Of a stretch of DNA of 64,000 nt, positions 33,959-41,654 are shown one piece after another (the first letter of the stretch is position 1; every line of letters begins with the position of its first letter). The notes under the pieces are model-generated. The model was not told where the DNA came from. It ran no database searches and saw only the letters and a program-made list of their open reading frames with translations. The translations under genes were made by a program, and so were the position numbers. The DNA comes from CAJFUR01 sp904420575 (GTDB taxonomy: Bacteria; Actinomycetota; Coriobacteriia; Coriobacteriales; Eggerthellaceae): positions 992,001 to 1,056,000 of the forward strand of contig OZ221973.1 in NCBI GenBank assembly GCA_965119745.1, given 5' to 3'.

Positions 33959-34942
33959 ATGGCGGTTCGCAACCTCAAGAAAAACGTCGACGACGCAGCG
34001 CGGCAAGAAGGCCGGGCTGCCTCCGGGCGGTACCGGTTCGCTGCCGACAGCCCTGCGGGTATCGAGGCGTCGTCGGGCGAAAGGGCCTCGGGCGCAGGGG
34101 TCGTTTTGCTGAGCGCGTTCGTGTTCGCCGTCGTGCTGCTCTTGTTCGCTGGGTTGGGCGTTCTCGTTGCGGGCGCATTCGACTTGCCGGTTGCCATCGT
34201 CTCCTTCGTAGCGGCGGTGCTTGCGACCATGTCGGTGCACATCGCTCAGCAATGGGAGCGCGTGGTGGTGCTGCGCCTGGGCAAGTTCAACCGGGTGTCG
34301 GGGCCAGGCTTGTTCTGGACCATGCCCTTCATCGAGCAGAACGCGATGCGCGTCGATTGCCGCGTGAGGGCAACCAACATAGAGGCAGAAGAGACCCTTA
34401 CTGCTGATCTGGTTCCATTGGACGTGAACGCCGTGCTTCTGTGGATGGTCTACGATGCGCAGGCCGCCTGTACCGAGGTAAGCGACTTTTCTCGCACCGT
34501 AAAGCTGACGGCCCAGGCAGCCCTGCGGGACGCCATTGGGCAGCTTACCGCTGCTGAGGTGGCCATACGGCGCGAGCAGCTGGACATAGACATCAAGCGG
34601 GCTCTTGAGGACGAGGCCTCGCAATGGGGCGTCTCGGTCCTGTCCGTGAAGGTCCGCGACATCCTTCTGCCGCCTTCGCTCCAAGATGCCATGAGCTTGG
34701 AGGCCCAGGCCGAGCAGCGCCGCAAGGCCCGCATCATCCTCATGGACGCCGAGCAGGATGTCGCTGCCGTCGCCGAAGAGGTGGGAGAGGCCTACGGCGG
34801 CGGCGACGCCGCGCTGCGCCTGCGCGCCATGCACCTTTTGTACGAGAGCGTGCGCGAGACGGGCGGCACCGTGGTGGTGCCCTCGAGCTTCAGCGAGGGC
34901 TTCGGCGACGTGCTTCCCGAAGGCGTGAGGTATCCGGGGTGA
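33959..34942 (+). CDS. SPFH/band 7 membrane protein (slipin-like)
   Basis: 327 residues. Two hydrophobic segments (about 46-90) are followed by the SPFH domain: AQQWERVVVLRLGKFNRVSGPGLFWTMPFIEQNAMRVDCRVRATNIEAEETLTADLVPLDVNAVLLWMVYDAQAA. A helical stretch ends the domain (LRDAIGQLTAAEVAIRREQLDIDIKRALEDEASQWGVSVLSVKVRDILLPPSLQDAMS). Slipins form oligomeric membrane scaffolds. No NfeD partner is seen. It starts one base after the GntR stop. Confidence 0.9.
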   Translation: MAVRNLKKNVDDAARQEGRAASGRYRFAADSPAGIEASSGERASGAGVVLLSAFVFAVVLLLFAGLGVLVAGAFDLPVAIVSFVAAVLATMSVHIAQQWERVVVLRLGKFNRVSGPGLFWTMPFIEQNAMRVDCRVRATNIEAEETLTADLVPLDVNAVLLWMVYDAQAACTEVSDFSRTVKLTAQAALRDAIGQLTAAEVAIRREQLDIDIKRALEDEASQWGVSVLSVKVRDILLPPSLQDAMSLEAQAEQRRKARIILMDAEQDVAAVAEEVGEAYGGGDAALRLRAMHLLYESVRETGGTVVVPSSFSEGFGDVLPEGVRYPG

Positions 34943-34991
34943 AAGAGGCGAGACTTTGCGGCCCGCTGTCGAGGGGGTAGACGGCGTTCTT

Positions 34992-35069
34992 TATTATCCT
35001 AGTATTATTGATAAAATAGCATAGATAATCCTAGAATTGATTATTCAATCCTAGGATTATCTATGCTAT
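34992..35069. promoter_or_regulatory. long AT-rich inverted repeat upstream of the DMSO-reductase-like operon
   Basis: ATAGCATAGATAATCCTAG (35016-35034) and its exact reverse complement (35051-35069) flank an inner ATTGA-TTAT-TCAAT hairpin, giving a 24-pair stem with one mismatch and a four-base loop. A third ATCCTAG half-site lies at about 34997 in TTATCCTAGTATTATTGATAA. This AT-rich island contrasts with the GC-rich surroundings and lies about 140 bases before the oxidoreductase start. It may be a multi-site operator, a terminator for the SPFH operon, or both. Confidence 0.7.
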
Positions 35070-35207
35070 CCTCTTCGCATGCGGAATCGATCGGTTTTCG
35101 GAGACGGGGAGGGTGCCTTCAGGTTGCACCCTCGATGCAGAGGGGCGAAGTTGGGGGGTCTTGGCCAGACCAATGGCTTTGCCTCTATCGAAAATGAGGA
35201 GGAGTTT

Positions 35208-37679
35208 ATGACGGACACAGCCAAAGGGTTGACTCGTCGTTCTTTCTTGGCTTCAACGGCACTGACGGCGGGCGCACTGGCGACTGCCGGCATGGCAGGA
35301 TGCACGTCGGTGGATACAAGCGGCGAGGCGGCCGACGCGGCGCAGAAACAGGAAGAGCGCACGTTCGTGAACACGTGCCGCGGCAACTGCGGCGGCCAGT
35401 GCGCCCTGCAGGCTACCGTGCGCGAGGGCAAGCTCGTCAAGACCGTGCCCATGGCCTTCCCGAAAGAACAGGAAGGCATACTCCAGGGTTGCGTGAAGGG
35501 CTTTGCGAACCCGCTTCGCGTCTATGGCACGCACCGGATCACGCATCCTCTGCTCCAGACCGGCGAGCGCGGGAGCGACAACTGGGAGCAGATCACCTGG
35601 GACGAGGCTATCGGCCTGATCGCCGAGAAGTTCCAGGCCGCTATCGACGAATACGGTCCGCGCTCCATCGGCATCAGCACCGGCTGGGGCAACTCGCACG
35701 ACTTTCTCAGCGGCACGCCGACGTACCTCACGAATCAGGTCACCAACCTGTCCAAGGGCCTCGCTGTTTCCCGGTTCGCCAAGAAAGTGGGTGCGACCAT
35801 GTTCGGCCCGTCGGGAGACTCTGCGGCTGCCTACATGATGTTCATCGCGTTGCAACTGCCCTCCATCACTTCCGAGACGTACCAGCATTCCAAGACCATC
35901 GTGCTTTGGGGAACCGACCCCGTGGACGGCAACTTCTCCAAGGCGAACTGGCACTACATCTGCAAGGCCCGCGAGAATGGCGCAAAGGTCATCGTGATCA
36001 ACCCGCTTTATACCGGCGCCGCCGCCCAGGCTGATCAGTGGATCCCTCTCCGAGCTGGCACGGACTCGGCCCTCATGTGTGCCATCGTCAACCACCTCAT
36101 CGAAAACGGCAAGGCCGACTTCGACTACCTGGCGAAGCAGTCCGTGGCGCCAATGCTTCTCAAGGAAGACGGCTCTCTTCTGCGCCAGTCCGACATGGGC
36201 GTCCAGGTTGCCGAGGGCGAAACCGACCTGCCCTTGGTCCACGATGACGCTACGGATGGCTTTGTCGTTTACCGTGAGGCCGCCGAGCCCGCCTTGAACG
36301 GAACGTTCGACTTCAATGGCGAACGCATACGTACGGTGTTCGAAGCGACCCTGGAAAACATCAAGGGTATCGACGTGGCCTTCGCCGCCAAAGAGTGCGG
36401 TATCTCGGAGGACGTTATCGTCGCGCTGGCCGAACAGCTTGTCGCGGAGGGTCCCACGCTGTTGGCTCACAGCGAAGGCATCACCCGCCTGTACAACAGC
36501 TATCGCGTCAGGATCAACTTTCCGTTCCTTGCGTCCGTCATAGGCTGCATGCGCGAACTGGGCGGAGGCTACGTCGCGGCGTCTGCTCCTGCGAACTACG
36601 CCTTCGTGAAGCCCCCGGCCCCGAGCATGGACGCGCTCGGCGTGGAAGACGAGAAGCCTGTTATTTCCATCACGCACGAGCGCCTTGTCGACATCATGGA
36701 ATCCGGCACGTGGAACGGCGAGGAATTTCCCGTTCGCTGCCTGTACATGCAGGCGATAAGCCAGCTCGACAACGGCCTTGCTCCTGCCGCCGTGCTCGAG
36801 GCATGGAACAAGATCGACTTCCTCGTCACGGCAGAACAGTTCATGACGACGTCGGCTCACTACTGCGATCTGGTGTTGCCAGTGGCGATGTCGTGGGAAT
36901 CCGAAGACTTTCAGTCGACGGGCGGCTTTATGCGCCAAAAGGCCATCGAACCCTTGGGCGAGGCCAAGACCGACTTCGAAATCTGGAAGCTTATCAGCGA
37001 TGCCATGGGCCTTGAAGGCGTTCTCGACAAGACGGAGGAGGAGTATCTGCGCGGCTATCTCGACACGGAAGAGAACCTTGCCGCCGGCCTTGGCTACGAC
37101 GCCTATCACGAGAAGGGCGCCATCTCGAAGGACGGCTACGAGCCCGTGGACGCCGCTCCGCCGGTCGAAACCAATGCGCTGGGCGTCACGGTTTTCTACG
37201 TGGAGAACCTCGTGCCAAAGGACACGCTTGACGTTCGGTTCACCGTCGAAGACAAGCTTCCTGGCTACACACGCGCCATCGAGGCCTATGCGGACAACCC
37301 CCTGCGCGAGACGTATCCGCTGTTCGGCCTGTCGAACCACGACAACTACCATGGTCAGTCGCTATTTGCCCACAACGCATGGCTGGACGAGTTTCGCACG
37401 CTCGACGGATCGCCGTATTGCCGCATCAGCGAGCAGGCCGCACGCGAGCGCGGCATCGCGACAGGCGACAAGGTGCGCGTCTTCAATGACCATGGCTCGG
37501 TCGTGCTGAAGGCACTGGTCACGAATGGCATTCAGGCGGAGACGGTCTGGCTTCCGCACGGTTTTTTCTGGGACGAGTTCGAGGAAGGCCATCCGCAGTT
37601 CCTGACCGGTCCGGCCATGGATCCGCAGACGAGCAATGGAAACACGAACGACTTCCTCTGCGAAGTCGAGAAGTGCTAA
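35208..37679 (+). CDS. Tat-exported molybdopterin oxidoreductase, DMSO reductase family catalytic subunit
   Basis: 823 residues. A twin-arginine signal (LTRRSFLASTALTAGALATAGMAGC) is followed by a [4Fe-4S] motif with Cys 57, 61, 65 and 95 (CRGNCGGQC...GCVKG). The molybdopterin domain follows; Ser205 in PSGDSAAAY fits the Mo-ligand position of DmsA-type enzymes, and a dinucleotide-binding C-terminal domain (YCRISEQAARERGIATGDKVRVFNDHGSVVLKALVTNGI) ends it. It acts outside the membrane, probably reducing an S- or N-oxide-like or other gut compound; the substrate cannot be read from sequence. The start follows GAGGAGG. The Fe-S partner and TorD-like chaperone genes follow. Confidence 0.93.
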   Translation: MTDTAKGLTRRSFLASTALTAGALATAGMAGCTSVDTSGEAADAAQKQEERTFVNTCRGNCGGQCALQATVREGKLVKTVPMAFPKEQEGILQGCVKGFANPLRVYGTHRITHPLLQTGERGSDNWEQITWDEAIGLIAEKFQAAIDEYGPRSIGISTGWGNSHDFLSGTPTYLTNQVTNLSKGLAVSRFAKKVGATMFGPSGDSAAAYMMFIALQLPSITSETYQHSKTIVLWGTDPVDGNFSKANWHYICKARENGAKVIVINPLYTGAAAQADQWIPLRAGTDSALMCAIVNHLIENGKADFDYLAKQSVAPMLLKEDGSLLRQSDMGVQVAEGETDLPLVHDDATDGFVVYREAAEPALNGTFDFNGERIRTVFEATLENIKGIDVAFAAKECGISEDVIVALAEQLVAEGPTLLAHSEGITRLYNSYRVRINFPFLASVIGCMRELGGGYVAASAPANYAFVKPPAPSMDALGVEDEKPVISITHERLVDIMESGTWNGEEFPVRCLYMQAISQLDNGLAPAAVLEAWNKIDFLVTAEQFMTTSAHYCDLVLPVAMSWESEDFQSTGGFMRQKAIEPLGEAKTDFEIWKLISDAMGLEGVLDKTEEEYLRGYLDTEENLAAGLGYDAYHEKGAISKDGYEPVDAAPPVETNALGVTVFYVENLVPKDTLDVRFTVEDKLPGYTRAIEAYADNPLRETYPLFGLSNHDNYHGQSLFAHNAWLDEFRTLDGSPYCRISEQAARERGIATGDKVRVFNDHGSVVLKALVTNGIQAETVWLPHGFFWDEFEEGHPQFLTGPAMDPQTSNGNTNDFLCEVEKC

Positions 37680-37690
37680 GGGGGTTTGCA

Positions 37691-38311
37691 ATGACGAAAT
37701 ACGGGATGGCTATCGACACGAAACGCTGTGTCGCGTGCAACCGCTGCTCGATGGCCTGCAAGATAGAGCATAACCTTCCTCTTGGGATGCTGTGGAACCG
37801 CGCTCTCTATAACGGCGCCGACTATCTGCTCGTGCCTCAAGGCACTTACGAAGAGGGGCTGAAGACCGAAATGTACACGTTGGCCTGCCAGCATTGCGAC
37901 AACCCGGCATGCGTGGGGGTTTGCCCGACAGGTGCGACGACCAAGCGGGAAGACGGCATCGTCACCGTGGACTACGAAAAGTGCATTGGCTGTGAAAGCT
38001 GCATTGCTGCGTGTCCCTATACGGGCGTGCGTACCAATGCGGACAAGCCTGCATGGCCCCTTGACTTCAAGGTCGGCGATGCGACGGTGCCCGATGTTGT
38101 GGCGAACACGGTGTCGAAGTGCACGTTCTGCATCGAGCGCATAGACCGCGGCGAGCGGCCGGCCTGCGTGGACATTTGTTATGCCTACGCGCGCTATTTC
38201 GGCGATCTTGACGATCCGGAATCCGAGATCTCGAAAGTGCTGGCTCAGCGCGAGTACGATCTCTTGCTCGAAGATCAAGGCACCAAGCCGAACGTGTATT
38301 TCCTGAAGTAA
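37691..38311 (+). CDS. four-cluster ferredoxin-like electron transfer subunit (DmsB type)
   Basis: 206 residues with four Cys groups: CVACNRCSMAC, CQHCDNPACVGVC, CIGCESCIAAC and CTFCIERIDRGERPACVDIC, enough for four [4Fe-4S] clusters. This is the standard B subunit of DMSO-reductase-family complexes, joining the catalytic subunit to the quinol pool. It starts 11 bases after the catalytic gene with an AAGGGGG site. No anchor gene follows it. Confidence 0.94.
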   Translation: MTKYGMAIDTKRCVACNRCSMACKIEHNLPLGMLWNRALYNGADYLLVPQGTYEEGLKTEMYTLACQHCDNPACVGVCPTGATTKREDGIVTVDYEKCIGCESCIAACPYTGVRTNADKPAWPLDFKVGDATVPDVVANTVSKCTFCIERIDRGERPACVDICYAYARYFGDLDDPESEISKVLAQREYDLLLEDQGTKPNVYFLK

Positions 38312-38343
38312 AGGTTTTGCATGCGCTGATGGGCGTTCGTGTA

Positions 38344-38379
38344 GGTGAAGCGGGGCGGTGCATAGCGTCCCGCTTCACC
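38344..38379 (+). terminator. hairpin between Fe-S subunit and chaperone genes
   Basis: GGTGAAGCGGG and CCCGCTTCACC form a perfect 11-base stem with a 14-base loop. There is no T-run. It may damp read-through or stabilise the upstream mRNA, lowering chaperone output. Confidence 0.5.
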
Positions 38380-38419
38380 TTCCGAAGGCCTCTCAGCCAG
38401 ACGGAAGGGGGGGGGAGCT

Positions 38420-39142
38420 ATGAACTGCGAGCATACTGAGAGAAACGCGAACGGGACAGGTCGTGCGGCCGGCCTGCAAACATGGTTGTGCCGAGCAGCG
38501 GCATTCGAGCTATTGTCCATGGCCTTTCTTCCGCCAAGCCATGAAGCGGCATGCTCGCTGGTCGACGGCGGCTACGCCGACGCCTGCGCCGAGGCTTTCC
38601 TTGGTTTTGAAGGTGCCGATTCCGCAGCTGTCGACCGTGCGCTCCAGAGGTTGTCAAGGTATGCCGGGGCGGACGAAGACGCGATATACCATGAGCTGCG
38701 CTGCGAGTACACAAGGCTGTTCGTGGGCGAGGGGAAGCCGCTCGTTACCCCTTATGTGGGAGTCTGGGCCGCCGAGGAGCGGGGGCGGCGGGGGCTTCTC
38801 TTCCTCGGCGAGGAGTCCATGGCCATCGAGCGGTTCATGCGCCGTTGCGGAGTGGCGAAGAATCTGTCTTTAGGCCAAGCGAACGATCCCGTGGACCACA
38901 TCGGCACCGTCTGCGAGTTCTTGAAGTACCTCTGCCTCGTCAACGCGCAGGCGGTTCAGGTGCCTGAAGGATTCGTTGTCGAAGAGAGCGACTGCGAGGC
39001 GTTCGTGCGCGATCATTTCGCCGATTATGCCGCTTGGTGCGCTTCCCGGATATGCGAAAAGTCCCGAACACCCTTCTACAAGGCAATGGCATCGCTGTTG
39101 TCATCGGTGTGTGGCGCGAATTCTTTTGGATCCGACTCGTAA
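38420..39142 (+). CDS. TorD/DmsD-like molybdoenzyme chaperone
   Basis: 240 residues, all helical. The family core is seen in AAAFELLSMAFLPPSHEAACSLVDGGY, ELRCEYTRLFVGEGKPLVTPYVGVWAAEE and NDPVDHIGTVCEFLKYLCLVNAQ (the P.DHI..E..F motif). These chaperones bind the Tat signal of the catalytic subunit until the cofactor is inserted. Its place at the end of the operon fits the enzyme at 35208. A GGGGGGGAGCT site precedes the ATG. Confidence 0.92.
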   Translation: MNCEHTERNANGTGRAAGLQTWLCRAAAFELLSMAFLPPSHEAACSLVDGGYADACAEAFLGFEGADSAAVDRALQRLSRYAGADEDAIYHELRCEYTRLFVGEGKPLVTPYVGVWAAEERGRRGLLFLGEESMAIERFMRRCGVAKNLSLGQANDPVDHIGTVCEFLKYLCLVNAQAVQVPEGFVVEESDCEAFVRDHFADYAAWCASRICEKSRTPFYKAMASLLSSVCGANSFGSDS

Positions 39143-39217
39143 GGAGTGTCGGCTTACGGCAGCCCTCCCTTTGTCAGGCGGCCTCTTTCGCGGTGGCAGC
39201 TGATTGGCAGCCTGCCC

Positions 39218-39505
39218 TCATTCGGGCTTCGAGGTGAGGTGCCAGCCTTCGCAGTAGGGGCAGCGATAGCATCGCAGCCCGGTCGTTCCATGGGCGGCGC
39301 AGGAGCGGATGGCCTCTTCGGCGTCGGCGCGGTCGAAATAGCGCTTTTTCGACTCGCATGCCTTTCTGCGCAGCGCGGATTCGTGCTGCCGCTCCTGCTG
39401 CACGACGCGCTCTCTTTCTCGGGCGAAAGCATCGTCCGTGTCGCCGAGGTTCGCCATGAAGTCGGCGACCTGTTTTGCACGTGCTGATCGTTTCTTGCTT
39501 CCCAT
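39218..39505 (-). CDS. small hypothetical protein with Cys pairs
   Basis: 95 residues: a charged helical N-terminus (MGSKKRSARAKQVADFMANLGDTDDAFARERERVV) and a C-terminal part with CRYCPYC-like spacing (CESKKRYFDRADAEEAIRSCAAH...RCYRCPYCEGWHLTS). The Cys-x2-Cys-x2-Cys run and GWHLT ending resemble small zinc-ribbon proteins of actinobacterial chromosomes. The start has a good AAGGAG upstream. Its function is unknown. It ends 75 bases from the convergent TorD-like gene. Confidence 0.72.
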   Translation of the reverse strand: MGSKKRSARAKQVADFMANLGDTDDAFARERERVVQQERQHESALRRKACESKKRYFDRADAEEAIRSCAAHGTTGLRCYRCPYCEGWHLTSKPE

Positions 39506-39562
39506 GGTGCTCCTTGCGATGAGGATGAGGGGTTCGTAAGAATATCACGCCAGGTTATCATG

Positions 39563-40345
39563 TCAGGTTGCTTCGCCGTCCTTGAGGCGGGCGAGCTGAT
39601 CCTGCAGGCGAGCGTGATGATCCGTTTCCTCGCTGGTCCAAGAGCCAAACAGGATCTCTTGCAAGGCCTGGCCCGCCGTCCGGTCTTCTTCGGCCCGAGG
39701 ATACAAGCACTCCCGTGTGCGGGAGAAGAGTCGCACCTCGTCGAAGAGTCCCGACTGTTCCAGGGCGGACAGGTTGCTTACGATGTCGCGGACGATCCTG
39801 TCGTGATGCTTCGGATCGACGGCGCGCGGGATGGTGCCGGCAATCCGCATGAGCTCGTAGCGGATCTGGCAGCTTACCAACGATATTTCAGGTTTGACGG
39901 CCATGAGGGCGAGGGAAACGCGGTAGCCGTGGCTCCTGAGAAGCGTGGCGGTTTTCAGGGGGACCTCTGCCGTGCGCAGGGTGCCTTCGACGATGAGGTT
40001 GTGTCCCACGCGGGAGAACTCGTCGATGAGCGCTTCGGTCATGTTCCCTGCCCACGTTGCGGTATGCTGCGCGGCATCGATCCCGTAGGCTTCGTCTATC
40101 TGATGGTAGCGCGGATGGCGCGAGCGATATTCGTCGCCGTTGATGACGATGACGTTTTTGTCGAAGGCTTCATAGAACACCGCGTGCAGGTTGGTTTTGC
40201 CCGCCTCGCTTTGGCCTCCAAGCAGAACGGCTTGTGGGTTCTTGCAGGGATGCACTTCGGGGGGAAGCGTAAGCTGTTTTATGATGGCAGCCTGACCTTC
40301 GCGGAACTCGTCCGGGGTATATGAAGACAGGTTTTTCGTCGTCAT
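39563..40345 (-). CDS. zeta-toxin family kinase
   Basis: 260 residues. Walker A GGQSEAGKTN near residue 42, the catalytic Asp in VINGDEYRSRHPRY, a helix with HTATWAGNMTEALIDEFSRVGHNLIVEGTLR, and a later Arg-rich segment match zeta toxins. Zeta toxins phosphorylate UDP-N-acetylglucosamine and block wall synthesis. The start (MTTKNLSSYTPDEF) overlaps the stop of the upstream XRE antitoxin gene by four bases. The classical epsilon antitoxin is absent. Confidence 0.88.
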   Translation of the reverse strand: MTTKNLSSYTPDEFREGQAAIIKQLTLPPEVHPCKNPQAVLLGGQSEAGKTNLHAVFYEAFDKNVIVINGDEYRSRHPRYHQIDEAYGIDAAQHTATWAGNMTEALIDEFSRVGHNLIVEGTLRTAEVPLKTATLLRSHGYRVSLALMAVKPEISLVSCQIRYELMRIAGTIPRAVDPKHHDRIVRDIVSNLSALEQSGLFDEVRLFSRTRECLYPRAEEDRTAGQALQEILFGSWTSEETDHHARLQDQLARLKDGEAT

Positions 40346-40905
40346 GCTGCCTTTGCCTTTCGCGTCAAAGCAAACCGCATCAGCCCGTCGATTTGCCCGC
40401 GTACCTCGGCGACCTCGGTCTCGCTGTGGGAGTCGAGAATCGACCATTTGGCGAGCGCAATTTGACGCTCGACGTCCTCGTACACCATGGCGCTTGCGGC
40501 GTCCCCGCGCTCTTCGGCTTCTCGGCGCATCCTCGAGAGGTCGCCCAGCATCTCGGCGGCCTTTTCGTTGAGGATCTCCTGCTGGAGGGTGAGTGAGTAC
40601 AGCTCGTTGATGTCCATGACCTCGCCTTTCTCGTTGAAGGTGACTTCGGCGTAGATGATCTGCTCGGCGCGGTCACGTTGCGTTGGAGAAATCCGGCTGC
40701 CTTCGCGCTCGAGGCAGTCGCGCATGAACGAGGGGTTTTTGGCGGCACGGATGAGGTTCGCGTTCGCGCGCGTGGGCTTCTGACCGTTTTCGTAGCGCAC
40801 GATGCTGGCCTCGCCGAGGCCGAGTACGCGCGCAAACGCCTGCTGGGACAGCCCGTATCGGGTTCTGATGTCCTTTATCTCCCGCGCGGTGAGGTCGGTG
40901 TCCAT
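40342..40905 (-). CDS. XRE-family antitoxin partner of the zeta toxin
   Basis: 187 residues: an N-terminal helix-turn-helix (LTAREIKDIRTRYGLSQQAFARVLGLGEASIVRYENGQKPTRANANLIRAAKN), similar to the HTH half of MqsA/HigA-type antitoxins, joined to a C-terminal helical part (about 85-187, ELYSLTLQQEILNEKAAEMLGDLSRMRREAEERGDAASAMVYEDVERQIALAKWSI). The C-terminal part is the likely toxin-neutralising region. It starts after AAAAGGAG and is translationally coupled to the toxin. Confidence 0.82.
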   Translation of the reverse strand: MDTDLTAREIKDIRTRYGLSQQAFARVLGLGEASIVRYENGQKPTRANANLIRAAKNPSFMRDCLEREGSRISPTQRDRAEQIIYAEVTFNEKGEVMDINELYSLTLQQEILNEKAAEMLGDLSRMRREAEERGDAASAMVYEDVERQIALAKWSILDSHSETEVAEVRGQIDGLMRFALTRKAKAA

Positions 40906-40920
40906 CGCTGCTCCTTTTCG

Positions 40921-40957
40921 ATCAAAAGATATAGTAATAACAATCAAATGATATCAT
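40921..40957. promoter_or_regulatory. probable autoregulatory operator of the XRE-zeta pair
   Basis: ATCAAAAGATAT (40921-40932) and ATCAAATGATAT (40943-40954) are direct repeats 22 bases apart, two helical turns; the second is part of the perfect palindrome ATGATATCAT (40948-40957). They lie 16-52 bases upstream of the antitoxin start, in an AT-rich patch holding its promoter. Confidence 0.6.
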
Positions 40958-41011
40958 ACCGTACGAGGAAAATGAACCCCCCGTCATATCGCAGGTCTGC
41001 GTTGCTCAGAG

Positions 41012-41055
41012 GTGCCCTCGCGCCAACCTGCCCTTGCAGGTTGGCGCGAGGGCAC
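41012..41055. repeat. perfect 20-bp hairpin in a divergent intergenic region
   Basis: GTGCCCTCGCGCCAACCTGC (41012-41031), loop CCTT, then the exact reverse complement (41036-41055). It lies between the start regions of the antitoxin (minus) and the DtxR-like gene (plus), so it is not at the end of either gene. No T-run follows. Confidence 0.65.
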
Positions 41056-41109
41056 GACGGAAGCAGGCCGAATGTGGTACCATGAGAAGGTAGACTAAGG
41101 AGGGTTTAC

Positions 41110-41490
41110 GTGGAAAAGATGTCCATGTCGCACGAGGACTACCTGGAGGCCATCGTCATGCTGGGAGGCACGACGCAGGTGTCGGTGCGTTCCGTCGACA
41201 TAGCCACCAAGCTGGGGGTTTCCAAGGCGTCGGTCAACAAGGCGATGACGACGCTCAAGGAAAAGGGACTAGCCGACCAGCCATATTACGGGGACATCAC
41301 GCTCACCCCCGAAGGCTATGCCTATGGCACGTCGGTGTTGGACCGTCACGACATGCTGTTCACGTTCCTGACCAAGGCGCTCGGCATTCCTTCGGAGCAA
41401 GCGGAGAAGGAAGCGTGTCTCATGGAACATGCCATCAGCGACGCATCCTTCGAAAAGTGGATTTCTTATATCAAGAAACTCGACCTGTGA
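41110..41490 (+). CDS. DtxR/MntR family metal-dependent repressor
   Basis: 126 residues. The N-terminal winged helix (SHEDYLEAIVMLGGTTQVSVRSVDIATKLGVSKASVNKAMTTLKEKGLADQPYYGDITLTPEGYAYG) is followed by the dimerisation/metal domain, without the SH3 domain of DtxR. The ligand positions are D10, E13, H80, C103, E106 and H107: the EACLMEH motif is DtxR-like (Cys), while D10 is MntR-like. It starts at GTG after AAGGAGG. It is the best candidate in the window for binding the GTTA-N8-TAAC sites near feoA, feoB and the small RNA promoter. Confidence 0.88.
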   Translation: MEKMSMSHEDYLEAIVMLGGTTQVSVRSVDIATKLGVSKASVNKAMTTLKEKGLADQPYYGDITLTPEGYAYGTSVLDRHDMLFTFLTKALGIPSEQAEKEACLMEHAISDASFEKWISYIKKLDL

Positions 41491-41598
41491 CGGTGCCCTC
41501 GCCAAGCGTTTTTCGGTGTTTTCCTGCCCTGTCAGGGTCTTCAACGAAGGGGAAACAAGGCCCCGTTGAGCGGGCGCGTCGCTGGCGGAGTGCCCGCG

Positions 41599-41613
41599 CT
41601 TGTGCTATGCTGC
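41599..41613 (+). promoter_or_regulatory. extended -10 promoter of the FtsB-like gene
   Basis: CTTGTGCTATGCTGC contains TG-C-TATGCT (-10 at 41606-41611). The identical 15-mer lies before the gene at 59799, so it is probably a promoter element recognised in this organism. Confidence 0.5.
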
Positions 41614-41654
41614 ATCACAGCTTCTCGCATTAAACCTACCACAAACGAAGCACG

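Noticed and set aside
35253..37352. A 699-codon open frame antisense to the molybdopterin oxidoreductase
   Set aside because: Shadow frame; the sense strand has the full Tat signal, Fe-S and Mo motifs.
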